Shown: positions 33,650 through 44,126 of the stretch, in pieces
Layout: the number at the start of each line of letters is the position of its first letter
How positions within the stretch are numbered: position 1 is the first letter of the stretch
Assembly: GCA_029844215.1 (NCBI GenBank)
Contig: CM056726.1
Coordinates: 32,853,001 to 32,917,000 of the forward strand
DNA from: Przewalskia tangutica
Taxonomy: Eukaryota; Streptophyta; Magnoliopsida; Solanales; Solanaceae
DNA: 64,000 bases
Reading direction: 5' to 3'
Program-made: the position numbers and the translations under genes
Notes under the pieces: model-generated
The model's input: the letters and a program-made list of their open reading frames with translations, nothing else
Told to the model about the DNA's origin: nothing
The model's database searches: none

Positions 33650-34075
33650 TTAAAATGCTGTCCGTTGCATTATCATATGATATATGTTGCATTACATAGG
33701 CTAATGCAACGGTCATTTCAGGCCGTTACATTAGACTATTTCAGCCGTCGCATTAGTCATATCTAATGCAACGATAGTACATATGGCGTTGCATTAGCCT
33801 TATATGAACCGTTGCATTAGGTCTGAAATGTAGTAGTGGTACATATCAGCCGTTGCATTAGCTTTGGAGAGTCATTGCATTAGATAGACTAATGCGACGA
33901 TCTTGTTTGGGCGTTGCATTAGACGATATGAGTCGTTGCATTAGCCTATCTAATGCAACGGCCACAAATTATAACTTGAACCCGTCGCATTAGCCACATC
34001 TAATGCAACAACATTACATATGGCGTTGCATTAGACCTATAGGAGCCGTCACATTAGGTCAGAAATGTAGTAGTG
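33650..34075. repeat. CACTA right subterminal repeats with a duplicated terminus
   Basis: About 17 copies of CGTTGCATTAG or variants in both orientations. The terminal sequence ctgaaatgtagtagtg also occurs internally at 33823-33838, 237 bp before the true end at 34075. Confidence 0.8.
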
Positions 34076-34172
34076 GAAACATTTGTCCCAACATACTTAC
34101 ATATTCATATTAATACTTTAGGAGATATGTCGGGTCAAATGTGATAACACCAAATCCAACATTAACAATGTC

Positions 34173-36041
34173 TATAAAAAAGACTGCCATCTAATAATTT
34201 TTCAAGAGATTTTTAATTTTTATAAAAGAATTTTTAGATCGTGACATAAGAGATCCATACGTTAATAATTAATTACTAGACAGCCGGTGATTTGTTTTTT
34301 ATCGCAATTTTGACTAGTGGGAGAATAAAAGACATAATGCAATAAATAAATGGAACTTTATAACTATGACCCAAGCTAAAGAGGCAGAAGGACATTAGAA
34401 GACAAAGGCCTTAGTGACTCCCAACTGATAATTTAATGTAAAAATATTCCTCCACAAAAAGCTTCTTTACTTTCCTTTCACTTTTATCTAGCAGCTAAAG
34501 TTTTCTTGATTACAGACTCAAGCACAATAGGAGGATCTATCTATAAATACACTATTAAGTAAAACATAATCTTCACTGAAACTAACTGTTACTACCAATT
34601 AAGTGGAAACTTATTAAAAGGTCAGTGGATTGACTATCACATGCCTCTTGTCTCCCCATTAAGATCCAAAGGCAGACACTTCAATCATTGTAACCAAGGG
34701 AGTACTACTTTATTGTTACACGAAGATAAAGTTTTCCATGGCCTAATTAACCATTTAAAAATATAAACTATGCCCAGAATTGATCCCTCAGAAAACTGAC
34801 AAATTTGTATAACTCAGAGACAATTAGTGAGACAACAGACGAAATTCCTGAGATCCCTAACTTAAGTAGCTAATAACACTAAATTTCACAAATGGTATTA
34901 CACATTTCTCATTCAAATTGATCTTCTTCAAAAATTCCCCTACCCAAGAACCAGATGAGTATTCTTAGACTACTATTAAGAAACTTATCAGCTCATGGTA
35001 ACGAAATTAGTAGGTTAATTTTGAAATGCATGTATATCGACATGAAATAGAATATATATTATGCAATCTTTGACAATGTATAAACAATGATGGGGAAGCA
35101 GAGGTGAATCTAGAAGGTTGTTTACGGGTTAATTGAATCTAATATTTTTTGTCGAGATTCTCTCTCTATATATATTATACAAATTTTAAACTCTGAATCA
35201 GCTTCGGTGGGCATAAACATAATACTTATTGGATAGAGGCTAGTCACATGCGATGGCCCAAAATTATTTAGTGAAGAGATCATGTGGCTTTCTACTAGAA
35301 TCATTCACAAACTTATCTCTATGCATGCATAGCAAAAATATCCAAGACATGCTTCGGTGGCCCCATGTGTATTTGTGCAGTGCCTTTCAAGTTTGGAGTA
35401 ATATTTTCCATATGTTTTGAGTGTTAATGCATGTGCATTGCCCTACCAAACTTCGTTTCTTTCTTTTCTTTATAAAGTTGTAATCCATTTAGTGCTAAAT
35501 TTGCTTGTTCTTTTATTAACAAGTCTAAGTTTCATATGCTGAAAATGTAGAAAAATATGCACAATTATAACGTTTATTTATAAAGTAACTACATTAATCT
35601 TTTGATAATCATTAAAGAGAAACCTAATAATTCACATGCTACAAGTAAAATTAATAGACAGTGTATCTTCATACTGTAAATGTTTATAACTTAGATTCTT
35701 TATTAATATTTAATTTATGTGGATCAGTAGGTAACATTAAGAGAGAGAGAATGTCTCTGACCGTTCTTTAAAAGAATAATAGGAAAAATTAGGGTTTGTA
35801 AGAATATTGAAATTCAAAGTTTGATGATGAAGATCAAACACTAGAGGCCAGATATATATAATTTATAAAGGTATAATAAGTGGATCTTTATTTTGTCACG
35901 TAAAAGATGAAAAACACTGCGTTATGTTGGTTTCATGTTCCTTTGGTGGTCTTACATGCTTATTACTTCTTTGAAGGAAAAAACTGAAGTAATAACTACA
36001 AGCTCTTTATTTTGTCGACGTACAATATGAGAAACTTATCG
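34173..36041. other. Unassigned DNA between C1 and C2
   Basis: AT-rich, without convincing ORFs. A degenerate segment at about 35098-35205 (gcagaggtgaatctag, ggttgtttacgggtt) resembles the complement of the MITE-like repeat at 57979-58160. Nothing else recognised. Confidence 0.5.
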
Positions 36042-36771
36042 TTTTGTGTTGGTATAATAATCTGTATATGACTAAATAATGTTTTAACACAATCTGTTAA
36101 TGACTTAGTGAAACAGATTGCATGATATAAACATTACTTAACAGTAAATTGTTCATGAAACAATAAACGAAAACAGAATCTGTTTTGAAAAATAATTTCA
36201 GAATATAATCGAGCCCACTTAGTTCAAAGTGTCCTTAAGGAAATTATTCCCCTCACAGTACTCGAGGTTAACGGAATATCGTCTCCCAGGATAGAACGAT
36301 TATCTTACCAGAATAGTAGTACTCCAAATTCCTAGTGAATAACCACTCAACCAAGCGGATATCACACAGAATGAAGACAAAATATTTTTGAGTTCAAGAA
36401 TGAAATTTAGGATTGAAAAATTAAAATGAATGAATAAATTCTTGGAATAATCAAGAATTTATAGGTTTGGAGGTACTGATTCTGAATGTTTGCAACCATT
36501 CAGAATAGTCACCTAATATTTGGAGGGAAATTCGAAAAAGAGAGGGAGAGCCGGACGGGTCGGATCGGTCGCGGGTCGATCCGTTTGGATTTATTTTTAA
36601 TTAAATAATTAAATAGTTAATTAATTAGAGAAACGTTTGTCCAAAAAGATTATCAATCAATCTTTTGACAAATCCAAATCCATAGCCGAAGCCGAGCGAG
36701 CGACGACGACGGCGCGAGGGGTCCTTGCCCTCTCAACCCTTTTAGCAACTAGAGAAGGTGTAATGTAACAT

Positions 36772-38068
36772 TGATGCGCGAAAAGATGCACACACTTTAA
36801 CGCAAGTGCACGTTATCGTGACAAGTAATATAGTCTTGGTAAGACCGAATATCGTCCACAAGGATTAGGGTTCAAGTACCAACTATCTATCTTTTGGTAT
36901 CTATTTGGCAATCGATATTTGTTTTTGTTGTTTATAACTAAGAATTATAAAGACTAATTTAACTAATGTGTTACTTCAGTTGTGATGGGAATAGGGCTTC
37001 CATGTCTCCTCAACTATCCGCTTATGTTATTTATTAATGCAATGAATTATGACTTTCTTCTCTCGGAGCTAGCAGGTTTACGAAATCGTTTTATATTTCC
37101 GTTAAGGATATATAAACACTCAACCCCAGTATTGCTCCTTTCTACCTTTCGGTGATAAGGATAACTCTATAGGAGGATTAAGAACAAAAACCTAGTTAAC
37201 CGTCACGCACCATGCGTAAAATTAGGGTTGTTAAGCCTCTCATTAACGCTACATAAATAATTGAGGTATTTTCATCCCCAATCCAAAATATGTCTACCCA
37301 ACTTACAACATATTCACAACCTCCTCCTTTCGAAGTTTGATTAGAAATCATATAAGTAATGATAATTAGTGATCAATTAATTACCAAGCATTCAAAGCAA
37401 TTATTGGATAAATCTCAACAAGAAGAAGAAGAACCATAACATGCATCAATTTATAACATAAGTTTCTAGTGAATTAACATGGAAAGCCCTATAAAAGAAT
37501 TAGTTCCTAGCCATTGACATGACAAGAACTAATTCAAGGTTCATCATACAAAACTGAAATAAAAGAAAAGAAAAGGAAAGAAAGTTACTAAACTAGGGTC
37601 TCCAATCTTCAAAGCAAGAATCCTTGTTGTGCAGAAAGGGAACCCTTTAGAACCGCTAGGGTTCTCCTTTTATAGTGAAAACCGCTCAAACTTTTCCTTA
37701 GGCTGGCCTGCATTTCGTCTAAAACTCGATTTTCCCGCGGCTTGCCGCGGCCGTGATTTGGCGCGCTCGATCTCTGCAGCTGGCGCCGGCCGCTGGAACC
37801 TCTGCAGCCCTCTCGATGATTAGCGCGCCCCGCTTCGATCGCGAGGGGCCGCGCTACTGGTCCGCCGCTGCTCGCCACTTTCTCGTCTTTTACGCTCTGG
37901 AACCTCCTCTTTTGCCCTCTTTTAGCTCCTTTTCCGCCATTTGGCCATTTTAACCACTTTGACTCAAAAGAAAGAAAAACTATCCTAATACGACACTTAT
38001 TTGTACAAAAAGGGACAAAAGATTAACTAAAAATGACTCAAAAAGTGTATATAAAATACACCGATCAA
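36772..38068 (-). repeat. A1 3' LTR
   Basis: 1,297 bp. Mostly near-identical to 42113-43434, except 37733-37866, where many short indels separate the copies. TATAAAAGG is the complement of 37666-37674. Confidence 0.92.
37733..37866 (-). promoter_or_regulatory. GC-rich palindromic module in the A1 3' LTR
   Basis: Contains cccgcgg, gccgcggcc, ggcgccggcc and gcgcgccccgc, about 60-190 bp upstream of the TATA box on the minus strand. The counterpart at 43073-43240 differs by many small indels. Confidence 0.6.
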
Positions 38069-39279
38069 ATACCCCAAACTTAACCTTTGCTCGCCCTCGA
38101 GCAAAGATAGAAAGAAAGAAATAAAAGACTCAAAGAAACGAAAATAAAGGACTCACTGACATTGATCACTTTTGCTGCATTGGTGTTATCTAGAAAAACA
38201 TGAAGGTTAGCAGAATAATATGCAGGAACATATAGCATGACATTTTAGCACACTAAAAACATTAAGCTAGATATTACACAAACTCATTTTTATCATGCTT
38301 AATGAAAGTCAACATACTGAATCATGCTTGAAAAATAGAGAAAATCTTATGGCATGCTTACTTGCTATTCTCCACTAATCCTGGATAAGCATAAAAGAGA
38401 TCTTCAGGACTTTAAGGGTTGTAATGTAGGCTTAGGTATAGGTAGGTAAAAATAGGCATTTAGGCTCATTTTTGTGTACCATAAGCTCTTTAGCTTTTCA
38501 GTGTTTCCCTTTTTTTTTTGATTCTTTTCTTCACTTCAAATCAATCTTTCCCCTCTTTTGTTTTGGGAGAGTGAAGTGTATAATAATGACAAGCACCCCC
38601 AAACTTAGGCTTTTGCCTATTTCTTATTACTTTTTTTTATTGGGGTGCATCAAAGTTGTTCACTCTTTTTGTCTCTTTTTTAACACAATTTATTCCACTA
38701 TTTCACATTTTACTTATGACACAATTTGTGGGAATATAGGGTGTCAAAGAAGAAGTTTCAATTTTTAGGATCAATGGGGCTGACTAGGAATACTTTTAAA
38801 GTCCGGGATAGAAAAGAGTGGTAAGAATTGTCTATCAAAGAAATGCCTGAGTCATCTTCCTAACATGCATATCCTAACTATTTCGCCTCAAATAGCAAGC
38901 AATCATAACACATAAGTTTTCATCATTTAGCATGCATAATTTAAGCAATAAACTCCAAATAGACGGATTTTGTGAGTTTTTGGCATATCTAACCTAGGTG
39001 TTTAGATAGTTGCTTCTAATTCCATTACATTATTCCACCTTACTTCACTAGGTGTTTCTAGTAACTACAACATACATGATCTTTGACAGGCAACTATGAC
39101 TCAAAAGAAAATTTTTTGTGACTCAAAATATACACAAAACAATCAAAAAGACTTAAACATACTATAACAAGACACAAATAAAACACAAATAAAACACCCC
39201 CCCAAACTTAAATCACACATTGTCCCAAATGTGTGTAGACTCAAAGACAATAAAAGAAATAAGACACTTACAGACTTGG
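38069..39279 (-). other. A1 3' non-coding region
   Basis: The region from the end of the env-like ORF to the purine tract is non-coding. It is collinear with A2 52216-53435 in reverse orientation (shared words such as ttgaggcgaaatagttagga), so it is a conserved part of the family. Confidence 0.7.
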
Positions 39280-40425
39280 CTAAAATGGTGGTGGTGGAGG
39301 TGGCATGGGATAGTGCATGGACCACTGGTTGAACAAGGAACTCATCTCATTGATTTGTTGCCGCGTTTCTTGATGTCCTTGTATCACCGTGTCCAAACTT
39401 TGCATCATCCTCATCTTATTCTGGAGTAGCTGCTCCATTATGGGCACTGAAGGTTCTGAATATGTGGTTGGCTGGTGGCTAGGCCCTGCTGCATATTGAG
39501 CCTCTATTTCAGGCTCATCTTCGTTCATTGCGGCCTCTGCTGCTGCTGGTGGTGGTGGTTGTGCTCTTCTTCTTGCTGCTGGGGGGCTTGGGTCTGGAAA
39601 GGAGTGCACTATCCCATAAGACACAGGCAGTTGGTTTTTCTCTTGAGTGTCATTGGGTAGGGTTTGGACCCCATTGAAGGCGCATAGAGATGTAATGATT
39701 GAGCCATGTCCCAACCCACCCGTTGTTACCAACCGGCTGGTCTCTTCAATACTCTGCACTATCTCCCTTCCCACATCAATTGTCTTCCCCGTCATAATTC
39801 CATATATCAGTTTGATTACGCCTTTCCGCACTGCAAAGTGCGTGGATGGAATCATGCGGGCACTGACGAAATACAGCCAACCCTTGGCTGCTTTGTTGAA
39901 CTGGCACCTGCTCAGTCCTCTTGACCCATTTCTTGCAATATCAAATGCAGCCCCAGGGTAGCTCACTGTGCTTGCGACGTTATTCCAGTCGATGTTGGAG
40001 GTGCTTCTAGACCATGTTCTAAAGTAGTTCCAATCACCATCTCCTCCTTCAACATCATCTGTTTCCAATTGCGCATTTACCGCTCCTGCCGTCACAGGCA
40101 CATAAATTCCCCTCACAAAGCATCCATTTTCCACCTTTTCCGGAAGATTAGCATAAAATTCACGCACCATCACTGTTTTTATTGGTGCTATCTTTCCCGG
40201 TTTTACAAATCTTTTCCAACCCCTCATCTCAATCATCGCCCGAATGGGCTCATAGACATCTCCCTCTTCCAGCGAGTCTCTTTGATAGTCAATTGCCCTT
40301 TCAGGGATTAGGGGTCTTGTATTGAGTTTATGGTATCTATCTTGAGCACTTCGACTGACAAACCTAGTCTCATCATATTGCGGGGCTGATGTAGATGCGG
40401 AGGCTCTTCTTTTTCTGGCAGACAT
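39280..40425 (-). CDS. A1 env-like protein, 381 residues, intact
   Basis: Athila elements carry a third ORF after pol, often called env-like and matching the putative plant transposon protein domain. This ORF starts with a basic N-terminus (MSARKRRASASTSAPQYDET), then RFVSRSAQDRYHKL, IPERAIDYQR, EPIRAMIEMRGWKRFVKPGK and VMVREFYANLPEKV, which are the conserved ER...RGW...vreFYanl elements at about residues 40-115. A Pro/Ala-rich linker follows at about 275-310, then a Met/Gln-rich helical segment and a terminal poly-Pro (PMPPPPPPF). I see no strong signal peptide or membrane span, so an envelope role is doubtful. The basic start would suit the nucleus. It is the longest uninterrupted retroelement ORF in the window, in an element without pol. 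A broken homologue lies in A2 at 51116-52215. Confidence 0.8.
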   Translation of the reverse strand: MSARKRRASASTSAPQYDETRFVSRSAQDRYHKLNTRPLIPERAIDYQRDSLEEGDVYEPIRAMIEMRGWKRFVKPGKIAPIKTVMVREFYANLPEKVENGCFVRGIYVPVTAGAVNAQLETDDVEGGDGDWNYFRTWSRSTSNIDWNNVASTVSYPGAAFDIARNGSRGLSRCQFNKAAKGWLYFVSARMIPSTHFAVRKGVIKLIYGIMTGKTIDVGREIVQSIEETSRLVTTGGLGHGSIITSLCAFNGVQTLPNDTQEKNQLPVSYGIVHSFPDPSPPAARRRAQPPPPAAAEAAMNEDEPEIEAQYAAGPSHQPTTYSEPSVPIMEQLLQNKMRMMQSLDTVIQGHQETRQQINEMSSLFNQWSMHYPMPPPPPPF

Positions 40426-40919
40426 TGTAGATAACGTTTTTTTTGCAGCTTACAACTTAGTAGCACAAATGTTCCCCAACACAATCAACAATTAGCAGCT
40501 AAAACACAAACACCCCCAAACTTCAACTCTACTACCCAATATCCACACCCTCCTTGTCTACTCCTTCTCTAAACTTCACAACCAATTTTTCAAGACTTAA
40601 CTACTTCACAATGCAACACTTCTCCAAACTACTACCTTCTTTAACTACTGAAAGCTTTCAAGAAAAGATGAAGATTACCTTTTTATGGTGTTCTTCAAGG
40701 TGTTCTTGCTTCTAATGGTGATATGAGGCAATGGGATGGAGTTTTGTTGTTTGAGATAGCTAAGGGTTTTAGGAAATTAAGAGTTTTGGTTGTGGTTGGG
40801 TTTGATTTGTGGAGGATTTTTGGGTAAATTTTGGATTTTAGTGTGTTTTGTGGAGAAAAGGGGTTAGGTTTTTGATTTTGAAATTGGGAAAAATCTGATT
40901 TCTGGGCGTCTTTTAATTT

Positions 40920-41110
40920 CTGGATTTCCGCCTACATGTTCGCTTTAGCCGCGCAATGTTCTGCAGACTCCTTCGAATTTCGTCGCGGCATGGAAATACG
41001 CCTAGACTTGGCAATTTTTCTGCATTTTTGTCACTGCGGCCCTGCTCCTGGGCGCCGCGGCGCTTAAACTTCAGCGCCTCTTACGCTTTTGCGCCTTGCG
41101 CCGCTTCCAG
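40920..41110 (-). promoter_or_regulatory. GC-rich palindromic module upstream of the A1 env-like ORF
   Basis: Plus strand 41051-41075 reads ggcgccgcggcgcttaaact, whose complement is the AGTTTAAGCGCCGCGGCGCC form found in LTRs. Further cgcggc copies lie at 40950-40995 and 41036-41042. It is about 0.5-0.65 kb upstream of the env-like ATG and outside the LTRs. Confidence 0.6.
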
Positions 41111-41332
41111 CCATGCACACCTTTTTTCTCGAAATCCCTGCTCTTGATTTTTCGCCCTTCAATTTATTGGCCTCTGTACCTGTCATCACAACACATACAC
41201 AAGAACCCAAGACCGTGAGATTGTTCTAGACAAAATAAAATAAACTAAAGACAGAAATTAAAATAACATAATTGAAAACGTTGGGTTGTCTCCCAATAAG
41301 CGCTGTCCTTAACGTCTTTTAGCCGGACGCAA

Positions 41333-41959
41333 TTAACCGGTACGAGTGCCCATTGGATCCTTCTGCGAACTGCTTGCAATCCACAGATTTATTGTTGTAG
41401 GTCTCAATTTCCCTACGACCATTTGTTCAAACAAGAGCCTTAAACATACAATTATCCCCCAAGTACACAAGACAGGCTTGTCTTTTATGCTTTCTATAAT
41501 GTAGGAATCCGTGAAATTCTCTACATCTCTCAACTCTAGGGGGTACCCTTGATGGTATGGGCTTCCTAATTGGGGATCAGCCGTGATAGATAGTGGTGTT
41601 TCTTCTGTAATAGTTGCAAGAAAAAGAATTTCCACAGAATCCAAGAAGGTAAATAATTGGATCTCTGCAATCTTTTCCTTTTCTACACCAACTATCTCAC
41701 CATATTCCTTAATAGTTGGGTGTGGTTCAGGCTCCTCAATTTGTTGTTCGCTGTTCAAAATGACTGTGAGTTCTCCTATTTGCAGTTCCAACTTCTTCAT
41801 GGCCAATCTCGTTTCGTCCATGAACTGAGTTTGATACCTAGCGAAACTGAGTATGGCTTCTCGTAACTCATCCCTCTCTTCCTGTAGGGTTGGAGCTTCA
41901 TCATATTGACAGTAGTAATCCATGTCTCCAGGATCCCTGAGATGTATCAAAACCAACAA
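41333..41959 (-). CDS. A1 208-residue ORF at the gag position
   Basis: The first ORF downstream of the A1 PBS on the minus strand. It opens MLVLIHLRDPGDMDYYCQYD and has a probable coiled coil (EERDELREAILSFARYQTQF, TRLAMKKLELQIGELTVILN). The LELQIGELT stretch resembles the LEnQIGQLA motif near the end of Athila gag, so the ORF may fuse a gag remnant to other sequence. The acidic middle and C-terminal half match nothing I know. A lncRNA-like or decoy gag role is possible but unsupported. Confidence 0.4.
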   Translation of the reverse strand: MLVLIHLRDPGDMDYYCQYDEAPTLQEERDELREAILSFARYQTQFMDETRLAMKKLELQIGELTVILNSEQQIEEPEPHPTIKEYGEIVGVEKEKIAEIQLFTFLDSVEILFLATITEETPLSITADPQLGSPYHQGYPLELRDVENFTDSYIIESIKDKPVLCTWGIIVCLRLLFEQMVVGKLRPTTINLWIASSSQKDPMGTRTG

Positions 41960-42088
41960 CGGATCACGACACCCTTGTTTTCACACAATAAATACATAAA
42001 ACGAAGAAAAAACAATTGAAAAATAACAAAGAATAAAAACCAAATTAGAAATTAAAAATAGATAAAATTGATATTGAACTATGTCTAA

Positions 42089-42106
42089 TCCCCGGCAACG
42101 GCGCCA
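42089..42106 (-). promoter_or_regulatory. A1 primer-binding site
   Basis: The minus strand reads TGGCGCCGTTGCCGGGGA, the standard Athila-type site (tRNA-Asp), seven bases from the LTR. Confidence 0.9.
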
Positions 42107-42112
42107 AAAACT

Positions 42113-43434
42113 TGATGCGCGAAAAGATGCACACACTTTAACGCAAGTGCACGTTATCGTGACAAGTAATATAGTCTTGGTAAGACCGAATATCGTCCAC
42201 AAGGATTAGGGTTCAAGTACCAACTATCTATCTTTTGGTATCTATTTGGCAATCGATATTTGCTTTTGTTGTTTATAACTAAGAATTATAAAGACTAATT
42301 TAACTAATGTGTTACTTCAGTTGTGATGGGAATAGGGCTTCCATGTCTCCTCAACTATCCGCTTATGTTATTTATTAATGCAATGAATTATGGCTTTCTT
42401 CTCTCGGAGCTAGCAGGTTTACGAAATCGTTTTATATTCCCGTTAAGGATATATAAACACTCAACCCCAGTATTGCTCCTTTCTACCTTTCGGTGATAAG
42501 GATAACTCTATAGGAGGATTAAGAACAAAACCTAGTTAACCGTCACGCACTACGCGTAAAATTAGTTGTTAAGCCTCTCATTAACGCTACATAAATAAAT
42601 TGAGGTATTTTCATCCCCAATCCAAAATATGTCTACCCAACTTACAGCATATTCACAACCTCCTCCTTTCGAAGTTTGATTAGAAATCATATAAGTAATG
42701 ATAATTAGTGATCAATTAATTACCAAGCATTCAAAGCAATTATTGGATAAATCTCAACAAGAAGAAGAAGAACCATAACATCGTCAATTTATAACATAAG
42801 TTTCTAGTGAATTAAAATGGAAAGCCCTATAAAAGAATTAGTTCCTAGCCATTGACATGACAAGAACTAATTCAAGGTTCATCATACAAAACTGAAATAA
42901 AAGAAAAGAAAAGGAAAGAAAGTTACTAAACTATGGTCTCCAATCTTCAAAGCAAGAATCTTTGTGTTGTGCAAGAAAGGAACCTTTAATCGCCTAGAGT
43001 TCTCCTTTTTATATAGGTCAAACGCTCAAACTTTTCCTTGAGCCTGACCAAATTTCGTCTAAAACACGATTTTCCAGCGTCGGCGCGTAGCATGCGGCAC
43101 GCGAATCTGCGATGCCGGGTGATTTGGCGTCGCGGCCTCGATCTCTGCGCAGCTCAGCGCGCGCTGGAACCTCTGCAGCCTCTGATGATTAGGCCGCGCC
43201 TCGCTCGATCGGAGAGCCGCCAAGCCGGGTTACGCTGCTCGCCACTTTCTCGTCTTTTACGCTCTGGAACCTCCTCTTTTGCCCTCTTTTAGCTCCTTTT
43301 CCGCCATTTGACCATTTTAACCACTTTGACTCAAAAGAAAGAAAAACTATCCTAATACGACACTTATTTGTACAAAAATGGACAAAAGATTAACTAAAAA
43401 TGACTCAAAAAGTGTATATAAAATACACCGATCA
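42113..43434 (-). repeat. A1 5' LTR
   Basis: 1,322 bp, TGATGCGCG to CCGATCA. GC module at 43073-43240. Confidence 0.92.
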
Positions 43435-43545
43435 AATATATACACATTTCTTTCCTTCTTTTTTTTCGATGTGGGACAAAAGAGTCTTTTACTCCCTTTA
43501 ATTTTCATCCCATCATTTCCCATTCACCAATATCAAAACCCAACA

Positions 43546-44126
43546 ATCCCCCACATGAATGGGGAATGGCTATAAGATAAAAGAATGTACGGACGAGTGT
43601 GATATACAAGCGAGAATTGACTGCATCTGGATAAGTAGGTTTCCCTTTGAACTTTTCGTAGTGAACTTATATCGGATATACTCGATCAATCGGTAGATTT
43701 GATATCTTTGAACCGTCGAAATTTGTTGTATACCTAGACAACATAAGACACACAATCAACCCTCAACCGTTTATGGTTCTCACGGTTGTGTTCGTTTCAG
43801 CCATGAACACAGCCTGGTCTCATGAGTGCATAGAGAATGAGCATTTACTGTCATTCCCCTTTAAAGCGGCTTACACTTAACACTCACATATGTGATTTCT
43901 AAACATGTGGTCCTATAGCCACATTATCTGGTCATACATCGCCAGATTTAGATAACCATTAAAAAACCTTAATGCTTTATTAACTCATTAACAAGTCATA
44001 AAGTCTTATCCTTATTTCTGAACATTGTCTTCATCCGAGAATGGGTTGAGTTATTTGACAATGTTGAACCGTCAGTCACAACTTTGTTTGATCTCCTTGA
44101 ACCTAGATCTTGAGATCTCCAGTCTG
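43546..44126 (-). other. C2 3' untranslated region with purine tract
   Basis: Non-coding sequence between the end of RNase H and the 3' LTR. It ends on the minus strand in GTGGGGGAT directly before the LTR. Confidence 0.7.

Larger units (their letters stand above)
25454..34078. mobile_element. CACTA (En/Spm) transposon, non-autonomous, TSD gca/gaa
   Basis: The element is 25457-34075. Termini are CACTACTACATTTCTG on the left and its exact complement CAGAAATGTAGTAGTG on the right; the match extends to about 26 bp with two mismatches. The 3-bp TSD is gca (25454-25456) and gaa (34076-34078), one mismatch. The uninterrupted site in the C1 3' LTR shows gca once. Without the nested LTR element it is about 4.5 kb. 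I see no TNPD/TNP2 transposase motif, so it is a defective derivative moved in trans. Confidence 0.92.
24941..34167 (-). repeat. C1 5' LTR, split by the CACTA element
   Basis: LTR sequence is 24941-25456 and 34079-34167, separated by the CACTA insertion. Compared with the 3' LTR it lacks about 300 bp (the counterpart of 2901-3200) including the TATA box. As it stands it should not drive transcription from the normal start. Confidence 0.85.
2008..34172 (-). mobile_element. C1: Sirevirus-type Ty1/copia retrotransposon, hosting four insertions
   Basis: The element proper is 2013-34167, bounded by the TSD atgtc (2008-2012 and 34168-34172). On the minus strand the order is 5' LTR, iMet-type PBS, gag, protease, integrase, reverse transcriptase, RNase H, env-like ORF, purine tract, 3' LTR. 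Integrase before reverse transcriptase identifies Ty1/copia. A downstream env-like ORF and long LTRs (about 0.9 kb or more) point to the SIRE/Maximus (Sirevirus) lineage. Removing the inserts at 2252-2795, 4088-7903, 8813-18454 and 25457-34075, with their TSDs, leaves about 9.5 kb, normal for that lineage. All reading frames carry stops or frameshifts. The element is old relative to its inserts. Confidence 0.9.
36767..43439 (-). mobile_element. A1: Athila-like Ty3/gypsy element (36772-43434), non-autonomous, with intact env-like ORF
   Basis: LTRs are 36772-38068 (3') and 42113-43434 (5'), TGATGCGCG to CCGATCA on the plus strand. TSD is aacat/aatat with one mismatch; the uninterrupted site in the C2 5' LTR reads aatat. 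PBS TGGCGCCGTTGCCGGGGA is intact (42089-42106). The interior of 4.0 kb holds a 208-residue ORF and a 381-residue env-like ORF. There is no protease, reverse transcriptase, RNase H or integrase signature. Purine tract GTTAAGTTTGGGGTATT lies beside the 3' LTR. Confidence 0.9.
36047..43545 (-). repeat. C2 3' LTR, split by A1
   Basis: LTR parts are 36047-36771 and 43435-43545. It keeps about 160 bp (36383-36540) missing from the 5' LTR, including a TATAAATT box (complement near 36456-36463). The purine tract GTGGGGGAT follows on the minus strand at 43546-43554. Confidence 0.88.

Noticed and set aside
34173..36041. A host gene between C1 and C2
   Set aside because: No ORF above about 60 codons with any family resemblance and no exon-like pattern could be supported.
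39280..40425. Calling the A1 ORF a true envelope glycoprotein
   Set aside because: No signal peptide, transmembrane span or Cys-rich ectodomain is seen. The name env-like reflects position only.
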